Made by a program: the position numbers and the translations under genes. The notes under the pieces are model-generated. The model saw nothing but the letters and a program-made list of their open reading frames with translations, was not told the origin of the DNA and did no database searches. DNA of 9,823 nucleotides from Spirochaetaceae bacterium (GTDB taxonomy: Bacteria; Spirochaetota; Spirochaetia; Treponematales; Breznakiellaceae), in assembly GCA_031267475.1 (NCBI GenBank), contig JAIRZA010000211.1:1-9823 (forward strand), read 5' to 3'. Each line of letters begins with the position of its first letter. Position 1 is the first letter of the stretch. Below, piece by piece: positions 1 to 6,439 of this stretch.

Positions 1-1178
1 CGGAATCGCTAAAAAAACATTATGAATGGCGCGGCAAGATTGAAATTACACCAAAAATACCGCTTACAAACAGGGAAGAACTATCGCTCGCTTATACGCC
101 GGGTGTCGCTCAACCCTGCCTTGAAATACAAAAGTCGCCGGACAAGGTTTGGGAGCTTACGGGACGCTGGAATACCGTCGCCGTTATTACGGACGGAACG
201 GCGATTTTGGGGCTTGGCGACATAGGGCCTGAGGCTGGTATGCCTGTCATGGAAGGCAAGGCTGCTTTGTTCAAGGCTTTTGGGGGAGTAAACGCCGTCC
301 CGCTTTGTATACGTTCAAAAAATATTGATGATATTGTCAACACCACGGCCATGCTTGCCGGAAGTTTTGGCGGCATAAACCTTGAGGATATTTCCGCGCC
401 GCGTTGTTTTGAAATTGAGCGTAAATTGAAAGCCCGCTGCGAAATACCGGTTTTTCATGATGATCAGCACGGAACCGCCATTGTTGTGGCGGCGGCTTTG
501 CTAAACGCGCTAAAATTTACCGGCAGGGAACTTAAAAATGTAAGCGTGGTTACCAGCGGCGCCGGGGCGGCGGGTGTCGCCATCGTCAAACTGCTTATGA
601 AGCTGGGGTTGAAGGATGTTGTAATGTGCGACCGGGACGGCGCTATTTACAAGGGCAGGGCTAATTTAAACAACGAAAAACAGGAAATGGCGGAAATTTC
701 CAACCTAAACATGAAGAAGGGGTCTCTCGCGGACGTGCTGCGGGGAGCGGATGTTTTCATTGGGGTTTCCGCGCCGGGTGTGATTTCAGAAGACATGGTG
801 CGCGGCATGGCCGCAAAACCGGTTCTGTTTCCTATGGCAAACCCCGTACCGGAAATAATGCCCGCCCTTGCTATTGCCGCGGGAGCGGCGGTGGCAGGCT
901 CCGGGCGCAGTGATTTTGCCAACCAGATTAACAATGTGCTGGCTTTTCCGGGCGTTTTTCGCGGGGCGCTTGATGTCCGCGCCAGCGACATAAACGATGA
1001 AATGAAGCTGGCGGCCGCATACGCGCTTGCCGGCTTAATCAGCGATTCTGAGCTCAAAGCCGACTACATCATTCCGAGCGTCTTTGACCCGCGTATAAAA
1101 ACCACTGTCGCGGGAGCCGTCGCGGAAGCCGCCCGTAAAACAGGGGTTGCGCGGCTGCCAAACGTCAGCAGTTCTTAA
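1..1178 (+). CDS. Malic enzyme (oxaloacetate-decarboxylating malate dehydrogenase), short bacterial form, 5' partial
   Basis: Malic enzyme oxidatively decarboxylates L-malate to pyruvate and CO2 with reduction of NAD(P). It is cytosolic and links C4 acids to pyruvate. The reading frame is open from base 3 to the TAA at 1176-1178, giving 391 visible codons, so probably only a few N-terminal residues are missing. Visible family motifs, in order: SLAYTPGVA with the catalytic tyrosine codon at 93-95; VITDGTAILGLGDIGP; MPVMEGKA with the catalytic lysine at 258-260; FHDDQHGTA with metal-binding aspartates at 459-464; the dinucleotide-binding loop GAGAAG from about 561; and ANPVPE near 840. The length fits the compact bacterial type without a phosphotransacetylase domain. 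Starts visible inside the window, such as the TTG at 207, would remove the catalytic tyrosine and are not credible. The 3' end overlaps the convergent murD by 14 bases. NAD versus NADP preference cannot be read safely. Confidence 0.95.
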   Translation, partial: ESLKKHYEWRGKIEITPKIPLTNREELSLAYTPGVAQPCLEIQKSPDKVWELTGRWNTVAVITDGTAILGLGDIGPEAGMPVMEGKAALFKAFGGVNAVPLCIRSKNIDDIVNTTAMLAGSFGGINLEDISAPRCFEIERKLKARCEIPVFHDDQHGTAIVVAAALLNALKFTGRELKNVSVVTSGAGAAGVAIVKLLMKLGLKDVVMCDRDGAIYKGRANLNNEKQEMAEISNLNMKKGSLADVLRGADVFIGVSAPGVISEDMVRGMAAKPVLFPMANPVPEIMPALAIAAGAAVAGSGRSDFANQINNVLAFPGVFRGALDVRASDINDEMKLAAAYALAGLISDSELKADYIIPSVFDPRIKTTVAGAVAEAARKTGVARLPNVSSS

Positions 1179-2598
1179 TTACCGCCGCCTTCCACTTGCG
1201 GCCCCGGTCGAATTCGTTAAGGAACATCTCAAACGAGGCGCAGCCGGGGGACAATACTACAACGCCGCCCGGACGCGCCGCATCCAGCGCAACTTTTGCG
1301 GCGGTGTCAAGATTGTCCAACGGGCCGCTAAACGCAATGTTTCTTGCTTTAAGCAGAGCCGCCAGCTTATCGCTGCCTGTTCCGGCAAGCAAGACTACGG
1401 CGCGGGCTTCTGAAAGCGCCTCGGCAAGCGGTAAAAAATCCAGGTTTTTGTCAGTGCCGCCGGTAACAACAACGGGCGCTTTAAGCGCGCGTACCGCGGC
1501 GGCGGCGGCTTCGGGAATGGTTGCGGCCGTATCGTTGTAAAAGCGCGCGCCGTCTTTCTCGTAAAAGAATTCCAGCCGGTGTTCTATGCCCGGAAAACGC
1601 CTCGCGCACTCGTCTATCAATTTAGCGGGAACGCCCAGATCAAGCAGCGCCAGTCCTGCGGCCGTCAGATTCATTTTTTGATGAACGCCGGGTACAAGGG
1701 TGTCCGCCGGCACAATCCGCGCCGTTTCGCCGGCGCAAAGCCCCGCAATGGGGCCGGCGGCAAAGCACTCGCCGGTCTCTTCATCAAAAAACGCGCCGGA
1801 TGCGCCAACATCGGGGCTTTTACAGCCATAACAGTACGGCCGTCCGCGCGTTTCGCTTAAAAAGCTCCTGCCCCAGTCGTCGCAACCCGCGATTGTCGCG
1901 TCATTTTTATCTTGCGCTTGATAAATGACGCGCTTGTCCGCAACGTATGCGTCCATAGCGCCGTATCTGTCAAGATGATCCGGCATTATCGCGGTTATCA
2001 CGGCGGCGCGTGGTTTCAAAAGTCCGCGCGGCAGGTCGCCAAGCTGCCAACTGGAAAGTTCCAGCACAACATCATCAGCGGGTGTCAATTCATCCAAAAA
2101 GGTAAGCGGCGAAACTGTAATGTTGCCCCCAAGAAAGGCTTTATGTCCTTGCTCCAGAGCGGCTTCTTGCAGCGTAAAATGTATTGCGGACGCGGTAAAG
2201 GACTTGCCTTTTGATCCAGTTACAGCGGTAAGACGCGCCGGATTGTGCGTCAAAAACAGCGATATATCTGTTTCAACACGCCGCGCCGCCCGCAGATACG
2301 GCGAGTCGGGTTTTACGCCCGGATTCTTTATGACAACATCCGCGTTTTCAAAATCTTGTACGTCGTGCCGTTCAAGCACATATTTAACGGGTTTTCCATT
2401 TATACTTTTTACAAAATCATCCAGCGCTTCAATTGACGGTCTAAGCGCTTCAGCCCCGCGAAGATCGGTAACCGTAAGCTCCGCCCCGCGTTTTGCCAAA
2501 AAACAGGCCGCGCCCAATCCGCCGCCGTGCAGTCCCAGCCCCATGATTAGCGCCTTTGCGCCGGAGTACCGGCCGCCGTCATTTTCCATTCGCATCAC
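1165..2598 (-). CDS. murD: UDP-N-acetylmuramoylalanine--D-glutamate ligase (MurD)
   Basis: MurD is the cytosolic Mur ligase that adds D-glutamate to UDP-MurNAc-L-Ala using ATP, an essential step in peptidoglycan synthesis. At 477 residues it is close to the usual size. An N-terminal Rossmann-like domain begins with MGLGLHGGG (residues 19-27). The ATP-binding loop is TGSKGKS (127-133), in place of the common TGTNGKT/S. LELSSWQL (179-186), DHLDRY (207-212), the probable carbamylated Lys222, EHRLE (339-343) and LSPGCASFEMF (449-459) follow in MurD order. The segment NDTAATIP (355-362) sits where E. coli has DSKATN, so the glutamate-side lysine seems to be absent. GTG 2598, ATG 2595 and ATG 2589 are all possible starts; none has a clear Shine-Dalgarno, so the exact start is uncertain by three codons. 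The gene stands alone, divergent from fliK and convergent with the malic enzyme gene. Confidence 0.93.
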   Translation of the reverse strand: MMRMENDGGRYSGAKALIMGLGLHGGGLGAACFLAKRGAELTVTDLRGAEALRPSIEALDDFVKSINGKPVKYVLERHDVQDFENADVVIKNPGVKPDSPYLRAARRVETDISLFLTHNPARLTAVTGSKGKSFTASAIHFTLQEAALEQGHKAFLGGNITVSPLTFLDELTPADDVVLELSSWQLGDLPRGLLKPRAAVITAIMPDHLDRYGAMDAYVADKRVIYQAQDKNDATIAGCDDWGRSFLSETRGRPYCYGCKSPDVGASGAFFDEETGECFAAGPIAGLCAGETARIVPADTLVPGVHQKMNLTAAGLALLDLGVPAKLIDECARRFPGIEHRLEFFYEKDGARFYNDTAATIPEAAAAAVRALKAPVVVTGGTDKNLDFLPLAEALSEARAVVLLAGTGSDKLAALLKARNIAFSGPLDNLDTAAKVALDAARPGGVVVLSPGCASFEMFLNEFDRGRKWKAAVIKNC

Positions 2599-2628
2599 TT
2601 TTTCAACTATAATCCGGTTTTATCTTAT

Positions 2629-2808
2629 GTGATAGCGGGGAGATTCATTTTTCAAAACGGAAAATGCTCTAAACATGGCGGCAAAATAAACCGAAATTTT
2701 ATTGAGGCAAGACTTGCGGTAAGTCTTTCTGAACGGGAATCGATGGAACGGCTCCCGCAGCTAAAAATAAACACGGATTGTTATTTTAAGGAGGCAGGGC
2801 AGTGTTGA
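2629..2808 (+). CDS. Candidate small ORF overlapping the fliK start (doubtful)
   Basis: An open frame of 59 codons runs from GTG 2629 to TGA 2806-2808. It overlaps the first codons of fliK by 7 bases in another frame and carries the fliK ribosome binding site inside its last codons. The predicted peptide has cysteines at residues 13, 51 and 59, a histidine at 16, and a plausible amphipathic stretch around ARLAVSLSERESMERL. Against it: no Shine-Dalgarno precedes the GTG, I recognise no family, and the best flagellar promoter candidate (2670-2697) would start transcripts inside the ORF. It is listed only because it fills most of an otherwise non-coding gap. Confidence 0.18.
   Translation: MIAGRFIFQNGKCSKHGGKINRNFIEARLAVSLSERESMERLPQLKINTDCYFKEAGQC
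2670..2697 (+). promoter_or_regulatory. Sigma-28-like (FliA/SigD class) promoter candidate for the flagellar operon
   Basis: TAAA at 2670-2673 is followed after 16 bases by ACCGAAAT at 2690-2697. The motility sigma factor consensus is TAAA, about 15 bases, then GCCGATAA/T, so the -10 half matches at six of eight positions (SigD form). The predicted start near 2704 would give a leader of about 100 bases before fliK. Its place directly upstream of the first gene of the block supports the call. The match is by eye and the spacer is one base longer than ideal. A TATAAT at 2608-2613 has no convincing -35 partner. Confidence 0.4.
2709..2727 (+). repeat. Small stem-loop in the fliK leader
   Basis: AAGACTT (2709-2715) and AAGTCTT (2721-2727) are perfectly complementary around the loop GCGGT. 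They form a 7-pair hairpin just after the predicted transcription start. There is no U-run long enough for a typical intrinsic terminator, so a role in mRNA stability or no role at all are both possible. Confidence 0.3.
2788..2794 (+). promoter_or_regulatory. Strong ribosome binding site fixing the GTG start of fliK
   Basis: AAGGAGG lies 7 bases upstream of GTG 2802. This near-perfect Shine-Dalgarno decides for GTG 2802 over the adjacent TTG at 2805. Confidence 0.8.
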
Positions 2809-4298
2809 ATCCAGCCCTATTTAATACATCCGGTTTTTTACTCTCCGCGCCGGCGCCTACTATGACGCCTTATTTGTCGCCGCAAAGTATTACACCGGAT
2901 GTCTCTACTTCGCCTAAATTTTCAGACTATCTGGTTTCGGCAAACGAAAAATCCGCCCAAAAAGACGAGTCGCCCGCCCCCGTTGAAAGCGCGGCTGTGG
3001 ACGAAAAAGACAGCGAAGACGAAGACACGGCGGCGGTAGAAAACGAAGATGATGAAAATTATCTTGCCATAGCGCAGGCGGCGGTTCACGACACCAAGGC
3101 GGATACCCTTCCGCCGGAATTTGATTCTGACGGCGCTGAAGAAAAGACGGTAAAATTGAGCAAGGCCGCGGCGGTTCAAGACGGCGCGGACTTGGAAGCA
3201 GTTGCTCTAACGCCGGAAATAGAGACAGAAGCGCCGCCGCCGGAAAACACGTTGAGCGAGGAAGCCGGAGCAAAACGGCGTATGCCGAACACCGATAAAG
3301 CCGGCGCGTCAGATAAGGCGGACGGGGGCGATAAATCCGGGAAAACAGAGTCCGCGCCCGAAGATTCGGATGGAGTCAAGGCTCTCAACGCGAGCGACGG
3401 CATATATCTTGACGAAAAAAACACGGCGGCTGAACAGCTTGCGGATGAAGTTAATAATGGCGCGGCGGAAAAAAAGTATAACGGTTTTGAAAACAGAACG
3501 GCAAACAAGCCGGACGGTCATGCTGGTGAAAGCACAGCCGCCGCAACCGCCGCCGCCGGAGCCGGAACAGCGGGGACGACGACGGCGGGTACGGCGAAAG
3601 GCTTTGAAAAAGAGTCCGGCGGCAAAACGTCCGGCGAAAAAAAATACGCCGCCGAGCGTGTGAAGCGGCGGCCGGAATATGTCGAGCTTAGCGCCGCTGT
3701 AGTTGACGGCGGGGCTCAATCTGTGGAAACGCGGGAAACGCGGCGTGTAAACGCGACCGGCGCGATAGAAACGGAAATCGTTGTTAATGTACGCGGCGAA
3801 GCGCGGAGCGAGGCGGCAAGCGGGCAAGGCGGTTTCAAAACGGCGGACTCGTTTGAAAATTTTCTTGCTCGCGAACTTCAGCAAAATTTGAATAGCGATA
3901 TTGTACGGCAGGCTCAAGTAATGCTGCGCGAAGGCGGCGAGGGGACGATACGGCTTTCGCTTAAACCGGAATTTCTCGGCAAGGTCAAGATACATCTTGA
4001 AATGACCGAAAACAAAATTACGGGAAAAATCGTTGTAGAAAGCGGCGAGGCGCTTCGGGCGTTTGAGCGCGAGATGCAGTCGCTGGAACAGACATTCCGC
4101 AACGAGGGTTTTGACGGGGCGAACCTTAGTCTTGAACTTGCCGATCGCGACGACCCAAGAAACGACGAAGGCGGGCAGCCGGCGGCGGGGATAGAGTTTT
4201 CAGCTAGAACGGCATCGTCCCGTTATGACGGCGCTGTGGATAAAGTCGTGTACTTTGGCGCGGCGCATTCCGCAAAGCAGATAAATGTTTTGATTTAA
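2802..4298 (+). CDS. fliK: Flagellar hook-length control protein FliK (treponemal TapA)
   Basis: FliK is an exported ruler that sets hook length and switches the export apparatus from hook to filament substrates. This 498-residue protein has the usual layout. A long, acidic, probably disordered N-terminal region covers about residues 40-340, rich in Ala, Glu, Asp, Lys and Gly, and includes an Ala/Thr/Gly-only run near 245-265. A folded C-terminal Flg_hook domain covers about 350-455. That domain shows the family pattern RLSLKPEFLGKVKIHLEM followed by GKIVVESGEALRAFE and a helix ending near GANLSLEL. The GTG start is supported by AAGGAGG 7 bases upstream. It is the first gene of the flagellar block, 33 bases before flgD, as in treponemal fla operons. 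Identification rests on the C-terminal domain plus context, because the N-terminal part evolves too fast to recognise. Confidence 0.92.
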   Translation: MLNPALFNTSGFLLSAPAPTMTPYLSPQSITPDVSTSPKFSDYLVSANEKSAQKDESPAPVESAAVDEKDSEDEDTAAVENEDDENYLAIAQAAVHDTKADTLPPEFDSDGAEEKTVKLSKAAAVQDGADLEAVALTPEIETEAPPPENTLSEEAGAKRRMPNTDKAGASDKADGGDKSGKTESAPEDSDGVKALNASDGIYLDEKNTAAEQLADEVNNGAAEKKYNGFENRTANKPDGHAGESTAAATAAAGAGTAGTTTAGTAKGFEKESGGKTSGEKKYAAERVKRRPEYVELSAAVVDGGAQSVETRETRRVNATGAIETEIVVNVRGEARSEAASGQGGFKTADSFENFLARELQQNLNSDIVRQAQVMLREGGEGTIRLSLKPEFLGKVKIHLEMTENKITGKIVVESGEALRAFEREMQSLEQTFRNEGFDGANLSLELADRDDPRNDEGGQPAAGIEFSARTASSRYDGAVDKVVYFGAAHSAKQINVLI

Positions 4299-4331
4299 CA
4301 AGCAGCTAAAAAGATTATCAAGGAGATTATC

Positions 4332-4769
4332 ATGGATATAAATACTAATTTAAGCGCACAAGAGATGTCGGAAACGACACGCTTTGTTGATGAATTTAAC
4401 GCTAAGCTCAACGACGGTAAAACTAAAAGTCAAGGTTTAGACAGGGACGACTTCCTCAAACTGCTCGTTACCCAGCTTTCGTACCAAAACCCCGCCGCGC
4501 CTATGGAAGACAAAGAATTCATAGCGCAGATGGCTCAGTTTTCATCGCTGGAACAGATGACGAACATGGCAAGCGATTTTTCAAAACTAACAGAGATAAT
4601 CGCGGGCAGCGAGGCTAATTCCGCAATCGGCAAGTCTGTGGAGATTTTGGAGGGTAATAACGCCGTACAAGGAACGGTAAAAGCGGTAACACGCGGCGGC
4701 GCTCCGCAAGTGCTTGTCAATGGAAACTATTACCAGTGGAGTCAAGTAACAAAGGTTTTTGAAGAATAG
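4332..4769 (+). CDS. flgD: Flagellar hook cap protein FlgD (short form)
   Basis: FlgD caps the growing hook and is needed for FlgE polymerisation. The protein has 145 residues. The conserved N-terminal core lies at about 36-80: LDRDDFLKLLVTQLSYQNP, then PMEDKEFIAQMAQFSSLEQM. The C-terminal part has the pattern IGKSVEILEG...GTVKAV...PQVLVNGNYYQWSQVTKV, resembling the FlgD Tudor-like domain. The FlgD Ig-like insert of the enterobacterial protein (about 230 residues) appears to be missing. Short FlgD forms are known in spirochaetes. The start ATG 4332 follows AAGGAG (4320-4325) at 6 bases. It lies between fliK and flgE, its direct functional partner. Confidence 0.95.
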   Translation: MDINTNLSAQEMSETTRFVDEFNAKLNDGKTKSQGLDRDDFLKLLVTQLSYQNPAAPMEDKEFIAQMAQFSSLEQMTNMASDFSKLTEIIAGSEANSAIGKSVEILEGNNAVQGTVKAVTRGGAPQVLVNGNYYQWSQVTKVFEE

Positions 4770-4773
4770 ATTT

Positions 4774-4799
4774 AATTTCAAAACTTCCGTTTTGAAATT
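4774..4799 (+). repeat. Inverted repeat 1 in the flgD-flgE spacer
   Basis: A perfect 11-pair stem, 4774-4784 with 4789-4799, closes the 4-base loop TTCC (4785-4788). It starts four bases after the flgD stop codon. There is no following T-run, so it is not a classical intrinsic terminator. Processing, mRNA stabilisation or a dispersed palindromic repeat are possible. Its TTTCAAAA/TTTTGAAA arms recur in inverted repeat 3. Confidence 0.8.
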
Positions 4800-4806
4800 G
4801 GCTCAA

Positions 4807-4834
4807 GGAAAAGCTGTCTAAATTTTGCTTTTCC
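4807..4834 (+). repeat. Inverted repeat 2 in the flgD-flgE spacer
   Basis: GGAAAAGC (4807-4814) pairs with GCTTTTCC (4827-4834) around a 12-base loop. It lies between the two longer repeats. A direct repeat GTCTAAA occurs in its loop (4816-4822) and just after it (4835-4841). Confidence 0.65.
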
Positions 4835-4852
4835 GTCTAAAAATATAAGGTC

Positions 4853-4881
4853 GCTCTTTCAAAATGGAGTTTTGAAAGAGC
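4853..4881 (+). repeat. Inverted repeat 3 in the flgD-flgE spacer
   Basis: GCTCTTTCAAAA (4853-4864) pairs perfectly with TTTTGAAAGAGC (4870-4881), a 12-pair stem with loop TGGAG (4865-4869). It ends six bases before the likely flgE Shine-Dalgarno GAGG (4887-4890). It could therefore affect ribosome access to flgE or protect the 5' end of a processed flgE message. The loop GGAG can pair with the loop TTCC of repeat 1 (one G-U pair). Confidence 0.8.
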
Positions 4882-4899
4882 CCTGCGAGGTAATGCTTT

Positions 4900-6312
4900 A
4901 TGATGCGATCATTGTTTTCCGGTGTGTCGGGTTTGCAGAATCATCAGACCAGAATGGATGTTGTCGGTAATAACATCGCCAACATCAATACGACCGGTTT
5001 TAAGAAAGGACGGGTTAATTTTCAGGATATGTTGTACCAGCAGCTTCAAGGCGCGGCGCGTCCAACAGAGGAGCTTGGCGGCGTAAACCCTAAAGAAGTC
5101 GGACTCGGTATGTCGATAGCCTCGATAGACACTATACACACGCAGGGTTCGTTGCAATCAACAGGAAACATGACGGATTTAGCGATAAACGGGCAGGGTT
5201 TCTTTGTGCTTGCCGAGGGCGAGAATCAACTTTATACACGAGCCGGCGCTTTTGGTCTTGACAACGCGGGTACATTTGTAAATCCCGCTAACGGCATGAA
5301 GGTTCAAGGCTGGATGGCCGAGACGGTGAACGGTGTTACCTTGCTTGAAGTATCACGCGATATAGGAGACCTTACTATTCCGGTAGGCAGTAAAGATCCC
5401 GCCCGCGCCACAAACCGGGTGGAGTTTGCCTGTAACCTTGATAAGCGCACGCCGTTCATACCGGAGGGCGCGGACGAGGCGGCGATACGGCAGGGAACTT
5501 GGAATACTCAAATAGAAATCTTCGACACTTTTGGGCAAATTCACATCTTGCAAGCGTCATTTACAAGGGTGCCGGATACGGCGAATAGCTGGACGGTTAC
5601 TGTCGCGGTCGACCCGCAGGCGGAAGCTCCCACCAACACATCCGCCGGATTGGGCGAGGGCGAGGCCGCGCCCGCGGCTGGGGGCGCGACTGTTTATACG
5701 GTAAATTTTGATAACAACGGTACAATCGTCAGCGCGGTAGACGCGGACGGGAATATTTCCGGCGGCGACGCGGGCGGTCAAGTTGTTATGAACGTGGCTT
5801 ACGATGTCCCAAACACCGACCCGGGAGCGGACGGAGCGCCCACGCGGCAGCTTTTTACGCTGGATATGGGAAATGTTGGCGGATTTACCCGCGCTCTTAC
5901 CCAGTTTGCCGAATCCAGCACATCCAAGGCGGTAACGCAGGATGGTTACACGATGGGGTATCTTGACTCTTTTAAAATTGACCAGAGCGGTATAATAACC
6001 GGAGTTTATTCCAACAACACAAACCGCACTCTTGCCCAGATAGCGTTAGCCACCTTCACAAATCAAGGCGGACTTGAAAAGAACGGGGATACCGCGTTTG
6101 TTGTATCCACGAACTCCGGCAACGCAAACATCGGTCCATCCGGTATAGCGGGAAAAGGTAAGATAATTTCCGGCACTCTGGAGATGTCAAACGTTGACAT
6201 GGCTTCGGAATTTACCGACATGATTGTTACTCAACGCGGCTTCCAAGCGAACAGCCGCACGATACAAACCGCCGATCAGCTTTTGCAAGAATTGTTGACG
6301 CTTAAACGGTAG
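4900..6312 (+). CDS. flgE: Flagellar hook protein FlgE
   Basis: FlgE polymerises into the hook, the universal joint joining motor and periplasmic filament. The protein has 470 residues. The N-terminal rod/hook domain shows SLFSGVSGLQ and MDVVGNNIANINTTGFKKGR (about 4-38). GFFVL and LYTRAGAF follow near 100-118. The C-terminal signature EMSNVDMASEFTDMIVTQRGFQANSRTI ends in a coiled segment and LLTLKR. A Gly/Ala-rich variable insert lies near 246-300. Lys165 (codon 5392-5394), Cys178 (5431-5433), Asn179 and Thr334 (5899-5901) match the residues known for the spirochaete lysinoalanine cross-link between hook subunits. The start is ATG 4900 (or 4903), with GAGG at 4887-4890; ATG 4900 gives the matching numbering. 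The upstream spacer is highly structured, which may let hook protein be made at a level different from flgD. Confidence 0.98.
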   Translation: MMRSLFSGVSGLQNHQTRMDVVGNNIANINTTGFKKGRVNFQDMLYQQLQGAARPTEELGGVNPKEVGLGMSIASIDTIHTQGSLQSTGNMTDLAINGQGFFVLAEGENQLYTRAGAFGLDNAGTFVNPANGMKVQGWMAETVNGVTLLEVSRDIGDLTIPVGSKDPARATNRVEFACNLDKRTPFIPEGADEAAIRQGTWNTQIEIFDTFGQIHILQASFTRVPDTANSWTVTVAVDPQAEAPTNTSAGLGEGEAAPAAGGATVYTVNFDNNGTIVSAVDADGNISGGDAGGQVVMNVAYDVPNTDPGADGAPTRQLFTLDMGNVGGFTRALTQFAESSTSKAVTQDGYTMGYLDSFKIDQSGIITGVYSNNTNRTLAQIALATFTNQGGLEKNGDTAFVVSTNSGNANIGPSGIAGKGKIISGTLEMSNVDMASEFTDMIVTQRGFQANSRTIQTADQLLQELLTLKR

Positions 6313-6321
6313 CGGTATTCT

Positions 6322-6365
6322 TAGGGCGAGGCTGACTTAACTTACAGCTAATCAGCCACGCCCTA
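6322..6365 (+). repeat. Stem-loop after flgE
   Basis: TAGGGCG-A-GGCTGA (6322-6335) pairs with TCAGCC-A-CGCCCTA (6352-6365): 13 pairs with one A-A mismatch and a 16-base loop. It begins ten bases after the flgE stop. The T-run (ATTTTTG, about 6379-6385) comes some 15 bases later, so it is a weak terminator at best. A partial terminator or 3'-protecting structure separating abundant hook message from the downstream genes is a reasonable inference. The rest of the 127-base gap up to 6439 holds nothing recognisable. Confidence 0.6.
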
Positions 6366-6439
6366 TTAAGCCGCATTAATTTTTGTTATGAGCTATGAGC
6401 AAGGACGCGGTTGATATTAGTAATGGGGATTGACAATTA

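Noticed and set aside
22..225. 67-codon ORF at the left edge
   Set aside because: It is out of frame with the malic enzyme, whose conserved motifs occupy the same bases in another frame.
2608..2613. TATAAT as a promoter -10 for fliK
   Set aside because: No acceptable -35 sequence 16-18 bases upstream, and it would give a very long leader.
2120..2632. 170-codon plus-strand open frame opposite the murD 5' end
   Set aside because: Composition follows from murD codon use, and no family or start signal is visible.
3309..3995. 228-codon minus-strand open frame opposite fliK
   Set aside because: It is a shadow of the GC-rich, low-complexity fliK coding strand; the translation is rich in Arg/Phe with no domain, and no ribosome binding site supports it.
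4774..4881. Insertion sequence or CRISPR interpretation of the repeated palindromes
   Set aside because: No transposase, no target duplication, no regular spacer-repeat pattern; the stems differ in sequence and length.
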